Assembly (NCBI GenBank): GCA_002713285.1
Contig: PAVX01000031.1
Coordinates: forward strand, 13,679-18,894
Reading direction: 5' to 3'
Source: Flavobacteriales bacterium
Lineage (GTDB): Bacteria > Bacteroidota > Bacteroidia > Flavobacteriales > TMED113
Length of the DNA stretch: 5,216 nucleotides
The notes beneath the pieces were generated by a model. That model ran no database searches. It saw only the letters and a list, made by a program, of their open reading frames with translations, and was not told the origin of the DNA. The position numbers and the translations under genes were made by a program. How positions within the stretch are numbered: the stretch's first letter is position 1; each line of letters opens with the position of its first letter. This document shows positions 1-5,216 of the stretch, one piece after another.

Positions 1-760
1 GTTTAGCTCGTATGCGTTCTTTTTCCATATATGCGCCACGAACTAATTTAAATCCCAATTTATAATTTTCTTTTTTTGCTTTTTCATGTAGTTGCTGTAT
101 GTATTTGAGTTTATCCCATCTGTATAATTGAATCGTATTATATACAATGACCATATTTTTATTGTAAGTTTTCATTAGATTCTCTGCTAATGTATCTATT
201 GTATTTTGAATCCAACTTTCTTCAGCATCAATCAATATTGGAATTTGTTTTTTTTGTGCTTTTTTACAAATGTTATTTAACCGCATTTTGATTGTTTCAA
301 ATTCTTTTTTTTCGATTAGCGATAATTCAGTTTTGTTATTAGCTTTCTTTAGCAATTCAATTCTTCCGAAGCCTGTTATTTTAAATACACAGAAAGGTAT
401 TAGTGGATTATTTGCTGCTTCTTCTAAGTTTTTAAGTATTTCATGATATGTGTTATTAAAACTATTTTCATCATTTTTACCTTCTATTGAATAATCTAAA
501 ATTGTTTTAATATTATATTTTCCTAATTCTGTTATTTTTGTTTTAGACTCTTTAATATTTTCCCCTCCACAAAATTGTTTAAACACAGTGTTTTTAATTA
601 AGCTTAGAATTGGTAAGTTTAGTTTGAGAGCTATGTTTAGTATAGTCTTACCAAAAAAAACAATTTTTTTATTTGATAAGATTTTAAATAAAATCAGTGT
701 TTTATATAATTCAGTCTTAGATTTTGATGAGTATTCTATGTATTTATTACTAAATATCAT
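1..760 (-). CDS. Proline dehydrogenase (PRODH family), C-terminus cut by window edge
   Basis: This is a monofunctional FAD-dependent proline dehydrogenase, which oxidises L-proline to 1-pyrroline-5-carboxylate and feeds electrons to the respiratory chain, the first step of proline catabolism. Translating the minus strand from ATG at 760-758 gives 253 uninterrupted codons to position 2. Visible family signatures are QFCGGE (62-67), KITGFGR (127-133), DAEESW (178-183, a conserved acidic active-site strand of the TIM barrel), YNTIQLYRWD (207-216) and KLVRGAYMEKER (238-249). The last barrel strands and the C-terminal substrate-binding arginine pair lie outside the window; flavobacterial homologues run to roughly 390 residues, so about a third is missing. 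The start fits, because the N-terminal helical segment lines up with homologues as I recall them. It is transcribed divergently from aroB and has no visible link to the shikimate genes. The short name putA is avoided because no aldehyde dehydrogenase domain can be seen. Confidence 0.93.
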   Translation of the reverse strand, partial: MIFSNKYIEYSSKSKTELYKTLILFKILSNKKIVFFGKTILNIALKLNLPILSLIKNTVFKQFCGGENIKESKTKITELGKYNIKTILDYSIEGKNDENSFNNTYHEILKNLEEAANNPLIPFCVFKITGFGRIELLKKANNKTELSLIEKKEFETIKMRLNNICKKAQKKQIPILIDAEESWIQNTIDTLAENLMKTYNKNMVIVYNTIQLYRWDKLKYIQQLHEKAKKENYKLGFKLVRGAYMEKERIRAK

Positions 761-816
761 TTGTTAGTTTTAATTTAGTGCTTATATCTTTTAAAAATAC
801 AGTTTCTTTATCAGAA
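761..816. promoter_or_regulatory. Divergent intergenic region between proline dehydrogenase and aroB
   Basis: These 56 bp must carry the start signals of both flanking genes, although promoter elements may extend into the coding sequence. Near matches to the Bacteroidota -7 element TAnnTTTG are TAATTTAG on the plus strand (771-778, one mismatch) and TATTTTTA on the minus strand (799-792, one mismatch). The minus-strand element has a TTG (824-822) about 22 nt upstream, near the expected -33 spacing. No Shine-Dalgarno sequence is seen before either start. In such AT-rich DNA one-mismatch hits are common, so the elements are suggestions only. That a promoter region exists here is an inference from the head-to-head gene arrangement. 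Confidence 0.4.
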
Positions 817-1956
817 ATGAACAATAAATTTAGACTACATAACACATTAATAGTAATTGGGAAGGATGCTTTACTTCATTTACGTGATTTTATAATACAA
901 AATACACACACTAAAATATTTGTATTTGTTGATCAAAATACTAAAAAGTATTGCTTACCTCATTTATTAAATAATAACGTTTTTTCAAAAAAGTTTGTGA
1001 TTGTAGAACTTGATTCATTTGCTACGTTTACAAATTCAGAATCATTAAAATCAATGAATATAGTGACTCAAATATGTAAATATTTATTGTGTCAAAATAT
1101 TGATAAAAATAGTTTAATAATAAATTTGGGAGGGGGGGTTATTTGTGATTTAGGTGGTTTTGTTGCATCAATTATTAAAAGAGGAGTCAAGTTTATTAAT
1201 GTGCCCACTACATTTATGTCACAAATAGATGCATCCATTGGTGGAAAAGTGGCAGTCAATTTAAATAATTATAAAAATCAAATTGGCGTGTTTAGTAATC
1301 CAGAATCGGTGGTTGTCTATCCAGATTATAATCAATCTTTAGATGATTTTGATTTCCACACTTCATTAGCAGAAGTTTTAAAATATGGATTAATTTATAA
1401 TGAAAGATTCTGGAAAAATTTAACAACAGATTCTCATTCTAATTTATATTTTAAAAATAAAATCATTACAAAAAAATCTGATTTAAAAGAATTAATTTTA
1501 GAGTGTGTGAAAATGAAAATAAGTATTGTGAAATCTGATTATTATGACTTGAGTGATCGAAGAAAATTAAATTTTGGCCATTCTATTTCACATGCTCTTG
1601 AAAGCTGTTTTTTAGAAGAGTCAAATTCATCTACATCTATTTCACATGGTTCAGCATTAGCATTAGGTATGATATGTGAAACATATTTGTCTTATAAAAA
1701 ATTTAAATTTTCAGAAAATATATTACATGAAATTGTTAGAAAAATATCAAAATTATTTCGACCAATAAATTATAAAAAAGTGCGATTTTCATATTCTTTC
1801 AATGAGTATTTGAAATTAGATAAAAAAAATAAAGATGGTGTGTATCAATTTACTTTAATTAAAACGATAGGTTGTGCTGTAGTGAATGTTTCAGTGTCAG
1901 ATTTAGAGGTGTTGGAGTCGTTAGATTTTTATGATCAAATATATAGTGATGGGTGA
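817..1956 (+). CDS. aroB: 3-dehydroquinate synthase
   Basis: AroB converts DAHP to 3-dehydroquinate, the second step of the shikimate pathway, in the cytoplasm, using NAD+ and a divalent metal. The 379-residue product shows the NAD-binding GGGV (105-108) with following D111, KRG (121-123), PTT then DASIGGK (138-144) and YKN with K153. The three metal ligands can be placed by spacing at E186 (AEVLKYG), H255 (NFGH) and H277; the catalytic helpers K189, K234, R248, N252 and H259 are also present. Two normally conserved positions differ: HGE is HGS (S279), and the second Gly of GHxxGH is Ser. An in-frame GTG at 778 would add 13 residues; ATG 817 is preferred because the distance to the first beta strand (KIFVFVD) then matches flavobacterial AroB. 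It overlaps aroA by 8 bp, implying one transcript and translational coupling. The family assignment is firm; the start is less so. Confidence 0.95.
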   Translation: MNNKFRLHNTLIVIGKDALLHLRDFIIQNTHTKIFVFVDQNTKKYCLPHLLNNNVFSKKFVIVELDSFATFTNSESLKSMNIVTQICKYLLCQNIDKNSLIINLGGGVICDLGGFVASIIKRGVKFINVPTTFMSQIDASIGGKVAVNLNNYKNQIGVFSNPESVVVYPDYNQSLDDFDFHTSLAEVLKYGLIYNERFWKNLTTDSHSNLYFKNKIITKKSDLKELILECVKMKISIVKSDYYDLSDRRKLNFGHSISHALESCFLEESNSSTSISHGSALALGMICETYLSYKKFKFSENILHEIVRKISKLFRPINYKKVRFSYSFNEYLKLDKKNKDGVYQFTLIKTIGCAVVNVSVSDLEVLESLDFYDQIYSDG

Positions 1957-3184
1957 CGTTAATTTATTTTTTAATAAATCCTTTTTTCATAAAGGCATTT
2001 TAGAGTTCGAACTTTCTGGCTCTAAAAGTCTTAGTCAACGTGTGATTATTATTAATTATTTACAAAAATCGACTTGTGAAATAAAGAACTTGTCTAATTC
2101 AGAAGATACACTTGTTTTATTAAAAGCTTTAAGTTCTAAAGAAAACATAATCAATCTTAAACAGTCAGGTTCAGCTATGAGATTTTTAATTTCTTTATTT
2201 GCTTATGAAAAACGGAGTATAATCTTAGAGGGAGATGAGTCTCTTTTGAAACGTCCTGTTTCTTCGCTTATCAATTCTGTAAATATGTTAGGTGGTAATA
2301 TTGTGAAAAATAATAATAGAATTTTGATTAAACAGTCAGGTAGTTTAATTGGAAAAAAAGTAAGTTTTGATGCTTCTCCCACCAGCCAGTTCATATCCTC
2401 TTTACTTTTAATTTCACCATACATTAAAAATGGTATTGATATCATGTTTGATTCTAATATTTATTCTAAGTCTTATATTGATATGACCACATCACTTATG
2501 AAACAGTGTGGCGCAAAATTAAAAATTAATAAAAATCAAATTAGAGTTTTTGAATCTATTTACACAAAGAGTATAGGCTTTATTGAATCAGATTGGACAT
2601 CTGCATCGTATTTATTTTTAGCATTTTTATTTTCTAAAATTCAAAAAATTAAAATTAAATTTTTAAGTAGAGATAGTTTGCAAGGTGATAGTGTGATTGT
2701 AGATTTTTTTTCTCTTTTTGGTATATTGTCAACTTTTGATGATAATGTGCTATTATTAGAAAAACAAGAAGTGTTTCAAAAGCCAGCAAAAATAGAATGG
2801 AACTTTAGTGATCATCCTGATTTATTTCCTTCCATTTTAGTTGCTTGTTTTGGTTCTGGAGTTGAATTGTTAGCATATGGACTATCAACATTAAGACATA
2901 AAGAAAGTAATAGGATTATATCGATGAAAAATGAATTGTTAAAATTCAATGGTTTACTAGAAATAAAAACAGAAGATAGTGTATGTTTAAAGCGAAGTAA
3001 TATGGTGTTGGATTCTCAGTCTATCCGTATAAACCCTCATAAGGATCATCGTGTAGTATTGTCTCTAGCGCCCTTATCTCTATTAGGCTTTAATTTAAAA
3101 ATAAACAATCCAACAGTTATAAATAAATCATATCCAAATTTTTTCAATGATTTAACTAAATTTGGGGTTTTAATTGATCAATAA
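1949..3184 (+). CDS. aroA: 3-phosphoshikimate 1-carboxyvinyltransferase (EPSP synthase)
   Basis: AroA transfers the enolpyruvyl group of PEP to shikimate-3-phosphate, the sixth shikimate step. The 411-residue product has the two-domain EPSP synthase pattern: SGSKSLSQR (23-31, Lys26/Ser27/Arg31), SGSAMRFL (73-80), KRP (101-103), TSQF (145-148), SYID (175-178), DWTSASY (215-221), DHPD with probable catalytic D291, LRHKESNR (315-322, Lys318/Glu319/Arg322), DHR (366-368) and a late Lys393 in KSYPNF. The length is normal. Several pocket positions depart from E. coli: N94 to Gln, T97 to Ser, P101 to Phe, and KETDR is KESNR. Glycine 96 is kept. ATG 1949 overlaps the aroB stop and gives an N-terminus of family length; an in-frame ATG at 1931 would add six residues and lengthen the overlap to 26 bp. 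Lys-, Asn- and Ile-rich sequence suggests fast evolution, but the active site looks functional. Confidence 0.95.
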   Translation: MGDVNLFFNKSFFHKGILEFELSGSKSLSQRVIIINYLQKSTCEIKNLSNSEDTLVLLKALSSKENIINLKQSGSAMRFLISLFAYEKRSIILEGDESLLKRPVSSLINSVNMLGGNIVKNNNRILIKQSGSLIGKKVSFDASPTSQFISSLLLISPYIKNGIDIMFDSNIYSKSYIDMTTSLMKQCGAKLKINKNQIRVFESIYTKSIGFIESDWTSASYLFLAFLFSKIQKIKIKFLSRDSLQGDSVIVDFFSLFGILSTFDDNVLLLEKQEVFQKPAKIEWNFSDHPDLFPSILVACFGSGVELLAYGLSTLRHKESNRIISMKNELLKFNGLLEIKTEDSVCLKRSNMVLDSQSIRINPHKDHRVVLSLAPLSLLGFNLKINNPTVINKSYPNFFNDLTKFGVLIDQ

Positions 3185-3195
3185 TATTTTAAGAA

Positions 3196-3765
3196 ATGAA
3201 CATTAATGATATTTTAACAATTACTTTAACTTTATTTGCCGTGGTGGACATTCTTGGCAATATTCCTTTGATTATTAGCATCCGGCAAAAGACAGGTCAT
3301 ATCAATTCAGTCAAAGCAACTATTGTTTCATTTTGTTTAATGATGGCCTTTTTATTTATTGGAGAGAATTTATTACACTTAATAGGAATAGATGTTCAAT
3401 CATTTTCTATGGCAGGAGCAATTGTGATATTCCTTTTAGCACTCGAAATGATATTAAATATCGAGCTTTTTAAAGCTAATTCTGACGATCAGTCAGCTGC
3501 TTCTATTGTGCCAATTGCATTTCCATTAATTGCAGGTGCTGGAACTTTAACAACAATTTTGTCATTACGTGCAATAGAATACTTTTCATATGCTGAAATC
3601 ACTATTGGTATTATATTAAACCTTCTTTTTGTGTTTGTTGTTTTAAAGAAAACTGATTTGATAGAAAAGATATTAGGCACAGGGGGTGTGAATGTCCTGA
3701 GGCGTGTTTTTGGTATAATTTTATTAGCACTGGCTATTAAGCTATTTAAAGTCGGTTTAAATTAA
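3196..3765 (+). CDS. MarC family (UPF0056) integral membrane protein
   Basis: This 189-residue inner-membrane protein belongs to the MarC family, whose transport substrate, if any, is not established; the old link to multiple antibiotic resistance is not supported by later work on E. coli marC. Six hydrophobic segments can be read at about residues 5-28, 39-62, 68-89, 103-124, 133-151 and 166-186. The two half-repeat signatures are VDILGNIP (17-24) near the first segment and [12 protein letters not shown] (106-117) at the fourth. The I in VDILGN, where proteobacteria have P, is as I recall usual for flavobacterial members. It starts 11 bp after the aroA stop, with AAGAA just upstream of the ATG, and is probably the last gene of the aroB-aroA transcript. 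Its stop overlaps the convergent purE stop. The family call is secure and the function unknown. Confidence 0.92.
   Translation: MNINDILTITLTLFAVVDILGNIPLIISIRQKTGHINSVKATIVSFCLMMAFLFIGENLLHLIGIDVQSFSMAGAIVIFLLALEMILNIELFKANSDDQSAASIVPIAFPLIAGAGTLTTILSLRAIEYFSYAEITIGIILNLLFVFVVLKKTDLIEKILGTGGVNVLRRVFGIILLALAIKLFKVGLN
3762..3765. other. Interlocked convergent stop codons of marC and purE
   Basis: The palindrome TTAA carries both stops: TAA of marC at 3763-3765 on the plus strand and TAA of purE at 3764-3762 on the minus strand. There is therefore no intergenic space for a conventional terminator. I saw no GC-rich hairpin followed by a T-run within about 40 bp on either side; only the short palindrome AATTAATT (3760-3767) is centred here. 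Confidence 0.95.
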
Positions 3766-4268
3766 TTGGTTCTATATGTGAACTTTTCTTGTTGTAATTC
3801 TTGATTTGCTTTAACAATTTTACCCTTTAAATTGTCTTTATAGTTAACAGTTTTCGTGAACATTTCTGCATTATTCGTCGCTAACATCTGTGCAGCTAGT
3901 ATCCCTGCATTTAAAGCACCATTAATTGCAACTGTAGCCACTGGAATACCAGGAGGCATCTGCACAATAGCCAATAATGAGTCTAATCCGTCTAATGAAG
4001 CTTTAATTGGTACGCCAATTACAGGTATTGGAGTCATCGCTGCAATTACTCCAGGTAAATGAGCAGCCATCCCTGCTCCTGCAATGACCACTTTAATACC
4101 ATTTTCAGAAGCATTTTTAGCAAAATTTTCAACTTCTTCTGGCGTTCTATGAGCTGATAAAGCATTTACTTCAAATGGTATTTCCATTTCTTCAAAAAAT
4201 ACAGCAGCTTTTTTCATTACAGGCCAATCAGATGTGCTACCCATGATAATACTGACAAGTGGTTTCAT
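3762..4268 (-). CDS. purE: N5-carboxyaminoimidazole ribonucleotide mutase (class I PurE)
   Basis: Class I PurE moves the carboxylate of N5-CAIR to give CAIR in de novo purine synthesis, acting as a cytoplasmic oligomer (octamer in the family). The 168-residue product shows GSTSDWPVM (10-18; Ser11 and Asp14 contact the nucleotide phosphate and ribose), SAHRTP (38-43, catalytic His40, phosphate-binding Arg41), [11 protein letters not shown] (63-73) and [14 protein letters not shown] (92-105). The SAHR motif separates it from the animal-type class II AIR carboxylase, which has SAHK. Length and both ends are normal. It is divergent from hpt and convergent with marC. The partner gene purK, which makes N5-CAIR and often adjoins purE, is not within the window. 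Its codons look visibly less AT-rich than those of aroA and hpt, plausibly reflecting strong protein conservation. Confidence 0.97.
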   Translation of the reverse strand: MKPLVSIIMGSTSDWPVMKKAAVFFEEMEIPFEVNALSAHRTPEEVENFAKNASENGIKVVIAGAGMAAHLPGVIAAMTPIPVIGVPIKASLDGLDSLLAIVQMPPGIPVATVAINGALNAGILAAQMLATNNAEMFTKTVNYKDNLKGKIVKANQELQQEKFTYRTN

Positions 4269-4303
4269 AATATTATTTTTTTAGATTAAAATTCATTCAG
4301 TAT

Positions 4304-4311
4304 CAAATTTA
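4304..4311 (-). promoter_or_regulatory. purE: Candidate -7 element of the purE promoter (TAAATTTG)
   Basis: Read on the minus strand, 4311-4304 is TAAATTTG, an exact match to the Bacteroidota primary sigma factor -7 consensus TAnnTTTG. It would place the transcript start near 4298 and leave a leader of about 30 nt before the purE ATG. A TTG on the same strand lies 24 nt upstream, slightly farther than the usual -33 spacing. The exact match in the right place makes this the best promoter candidate in the window, but AT-rich DNA gives chance matches. Confidence 0.45.
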
Positions 4312-4315
4312 ATAT

Positions 4316-4349
4316 TTTGTATTTAATAATTATATCAATCTTACTTTAT
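4316..4349 (+). promoter_or_regulatory. hpt: Weak candidate hpt promoter
   Basis: TTTG (4316-4319) could serve as a -33 element, with TACTTTAT (4342-4349) as an imperfect TAnnTTTG about 22 nt downstream. This would start the transcript close to 4355, some 17 nt before the hpt ATG. A second imperfect element, TATTTTG (4351-4357), is one base short of the consensus and has no matching upstream box. Neither is strong. Confidence 0.25.
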
Positions 4350-4371
4350 TTATTTTGTAATTTTAGAAATA

Positions 4372-4920
4372 ATGATGGATAATCTAAAAATAGATGGACT
4401 AGATTTTGAGATATTGATTTCATCAAATAAAATTCTAAAAAGAATAAAACTGCTTGCTGAAGAAATTAAAAAAAAATATCCAAATAATTGGCCTTTATGT
4501 TTAGTAGTTTTAAATGGAGCATCTGTTTTTGCTAATGCTTTATTTACTCATATGGATGAGTCAGTTCCAATGAGTCTCATTAAAGTACACTCATACTCTG
4601 GACAAGAATCTACAAATAATGTGATTGTTGACTATTTACCCTATGAAATAGTAAAAAATAGAGATATTTTATTGATTGAAGATATTGTAGATACTGGTTT
4701 GACATTAAATTTTCTAAAAAAAGAATTAAAAAAATATGGTGCTAAAAATGTAGAGTGTGTAACTTTGTTTTTTAAGCCCAGTAAATATAATTATCCTATT
4801 GACCCTAATTATGTAGGATTCTCCATCGGAGATGAATTTATTGTTGGATACGGAATGGATTATAATCAAAAAGGTAGAGATTTATCTCATGTATATAAAA
4901 ATGTTATTCATCAAAATTGA
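4372..4920 (+). CDS. hpt: Hypoxanthine (guanine) phosphoribosyltransferase
   Basis: Hpt joins hypoxanthine or guanine to PRPP to give IMP or GMP, salvaging purine bases in the cytoplasm. The 182-residue product is a type I phosphoribosyltransferase: LNGA (47-50) forms the first PRPP loop, HSYSGQEST (73-81) the flexible active-site loop, EDIVDTG (103-109) the PRPP signature with probable catalytic Asp107, FKPSKY (134-139) the purine-contact region with Lys135, and VGFSIGDEFIVGYGMDY (148-164) the C-terminal base-binding part with Asp154 and, further on, Arg169. The length is normal for bacterial enzymes. Two tandem ATG codons (4372 and 4375) could both start it. It is divergent from purE and 6 bp upstream of adk, an hpt-adk order that I recall as common in Flavobacteriia. 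Guanine and hypoxanthine preference cannot be told apart by reading. Confidence 0.95.
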   Translation: MMDNLKIDGLDFEILISSNKILKRIKLLAEEIKKKYPNNWPLCLVVLNGASVFANALFTHMDESVPMSLIKVHSYSGQESTNNVIVDYLPYEIVKNRDILLIEDIVDTGLTLNFLKKELKKYGAKNVECVTLFFKPSKYNYPIDPNYVGFSIGDEFIVGYGMDYNQKGRDLSHVYKNVIHQN

Positions 4921-4926
4921 CTTATT

Positions 4927-5216
4927 ATGATAAACTTAATTTTATTTGGCCCCCCCGGTTCTGGTAAGGGAACACAAGCAGAATTGATTGTAAAAAAAGA
5001 AAAATTAACACATATTTCTACAGGGGATATATTTAGAAAAAATATTTCTCAACAGACTGAACTTGGTATGCGTGCTAGTTCCTATATGAAGAAGGGGGAA
5101 TATGTGCCAGACCAATTAACAATTCAGTTATTAGCTCATGAATTAGATTCATTTATAGATTCACAAGGATTTATTTTTGATGGTTTTCCTAGAACCTTAA
5201 ATCAGGCAGATGCTTT
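4927..5216 (+). CDS. adk: Adenylate kinase, C-terminus cut by window edge
   Basis: Adk interconverts ATP plus AMP with two ADP and sets the cell's adenylate balance. Ninety-six full codons are present, about half of the usual length of roughly 190 (short form) or 215 (long form). The P-loop GPPGSGKGT (8-16), STGD (31-34) with Arg37 for AMP binding, the AMP-binding helix region, and DGFPRT (85-90) with Gln93 are all visible. The LID domain is outside the window, so short and long forms cannot be distinguished. The gene starts 6 bp after the hpt stop and is very probably co-transcribed. The P-loop is encoded across a run of seven C residues, unusual in such AT-rich DNA. Confidence 0.97.
   Translation, partial: MINLILFGPPGSGKGTQAELIVKKEKLTHISTGDIFRKNISQQTELGMRASSYMKKGEYVPDQLTIQLLAHELDSFIDSQGFIFDGFPRTLNQADA

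Larger units (their letters stand above)
4269..4371. promoter_or_regulatory. Divergent control region between purE and hpt
   Basis: This 103-bp, almost entirely A/T region separates two purine genes transcribed away from each other, so it must hold both promoters unless the genes are read through. It contains an exact Bacteroidota -7 element for purE (listed separately). It also holds two copies of the 9-mer TATTTTGTA (4313-4321 and 4351-4359) whose starts are 38 bp apart, and two TATCAA copies (4301-4306 and 4333-4338). No open reading frame, hairpin terminator or recognisable purine riboswitch core was found, and the region is too short and too AT-rich for a convincing one. Confidence 0.6.

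Noticed and set aside
1931..1956. Possible AroB-AroA fusion of the fungal AROM type
   Set aside because: The two genes are in different frames, with a clear TGA for aroB at 1954-1956 and a start for aroA just before it. They overlap but are not fused.
2203..2445. Minus-strand open frame of 80 codons inside aroA
   Set aside because: It lies wholly opposite the well-supported EPSP synthase frame, has no recognisable motif and no start context.
3489..3680. Minus-strand open frame of 63 codons inside marC
   Set aside because: It is the complement of conserved MarC membrane segments and looks like a shadow of that gene.
3856..4062. Plus-strand open frame of 68 codons opposite purE
   Set aside because: Its Ala/Ile/Gly-rich sequence is the antisense of conserved PurE motifs; there is no independent support.
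4269..4371. Purine riboswitch or small RNA before purE or hpt
   Set aside because: The spacer is nearly pure A/T, with no conserved purine-aptamer loop sequences and no stable three-way junction that I could draw.
1..5216. Defence, mobile or otherwise undescribed system
   Set aside because: Every large open frame belongs to a known housekeeping family. No transposase, integrase, terminal repeats, CRISPR repeats, toxin-antitoxin pair or tRNA was seen on either strand.

Overview
The window is an ordinary, tightly packed stretch of housekeeping metabolism from a very AT-rich bacterium, most likely a flavobacterium-like member of the Bacteroidota. Four things point there: every protein has its closest family resemblance to flavobacterial versions, for example MarC with a V-D-I-x-G start in place of the proteobacterial D-P-x-G-N; hpt is followed directly by adk, with purE divergent; no convincing Shine-Dalgarno sequences precede the starts; and an exact TAnnTTTG Bacteroidota -7 element lies before purE. 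Lys, Asn and Ile codons are heavily used and most gene gaps are tiny or overlapping, which would suit a streamlined marine or a host-associated lineage. The sequence alone cannot decide between these.

Layout, left to right. Positions 1-760 (minus strand) hold the N-terminal two thirds of a proline dehydrogenase that runs off the left edge. A short divergent gap separates it from a plus-strand cluster: aroB (817-1956), aroA (1949-3184, overlapping the aroB stop) and a MarC-family membrane protein (3196-3765, 11 bp after aroA). The minus-strand gene purE (3762-4268) converges on marC, and the two stop codons interlock in one TTAA. A 103-bp divergent region (4269-4371) then separates purE from a plus-strand pair: hpt (4372-4920) and, 6 bp later, the 5' half of adk (4927-5216), which runs off the right edge.

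Two metabolic themes appear. AroB and AroA catalyse steps 2 and 6 of the shikimate pathway, and the MarC protein is probably co-transcribed with them. PurE (de novo IMP synthesis), Hpt (purine base salvage) and Adk (adenylate balance) form a purine neighbourhood around one shared control region. No purK lies between purE and hpt or immediately downstream of purE. I saw no RNA genes, mobile elements, CRISPR arrays, phage genes or defence genes, and nothing in the window supports a previously undescribed system. The points worth a second look are residue changes in AroB and AroA, the interlocked stops, the missing purK, and the compact divergent control regions.
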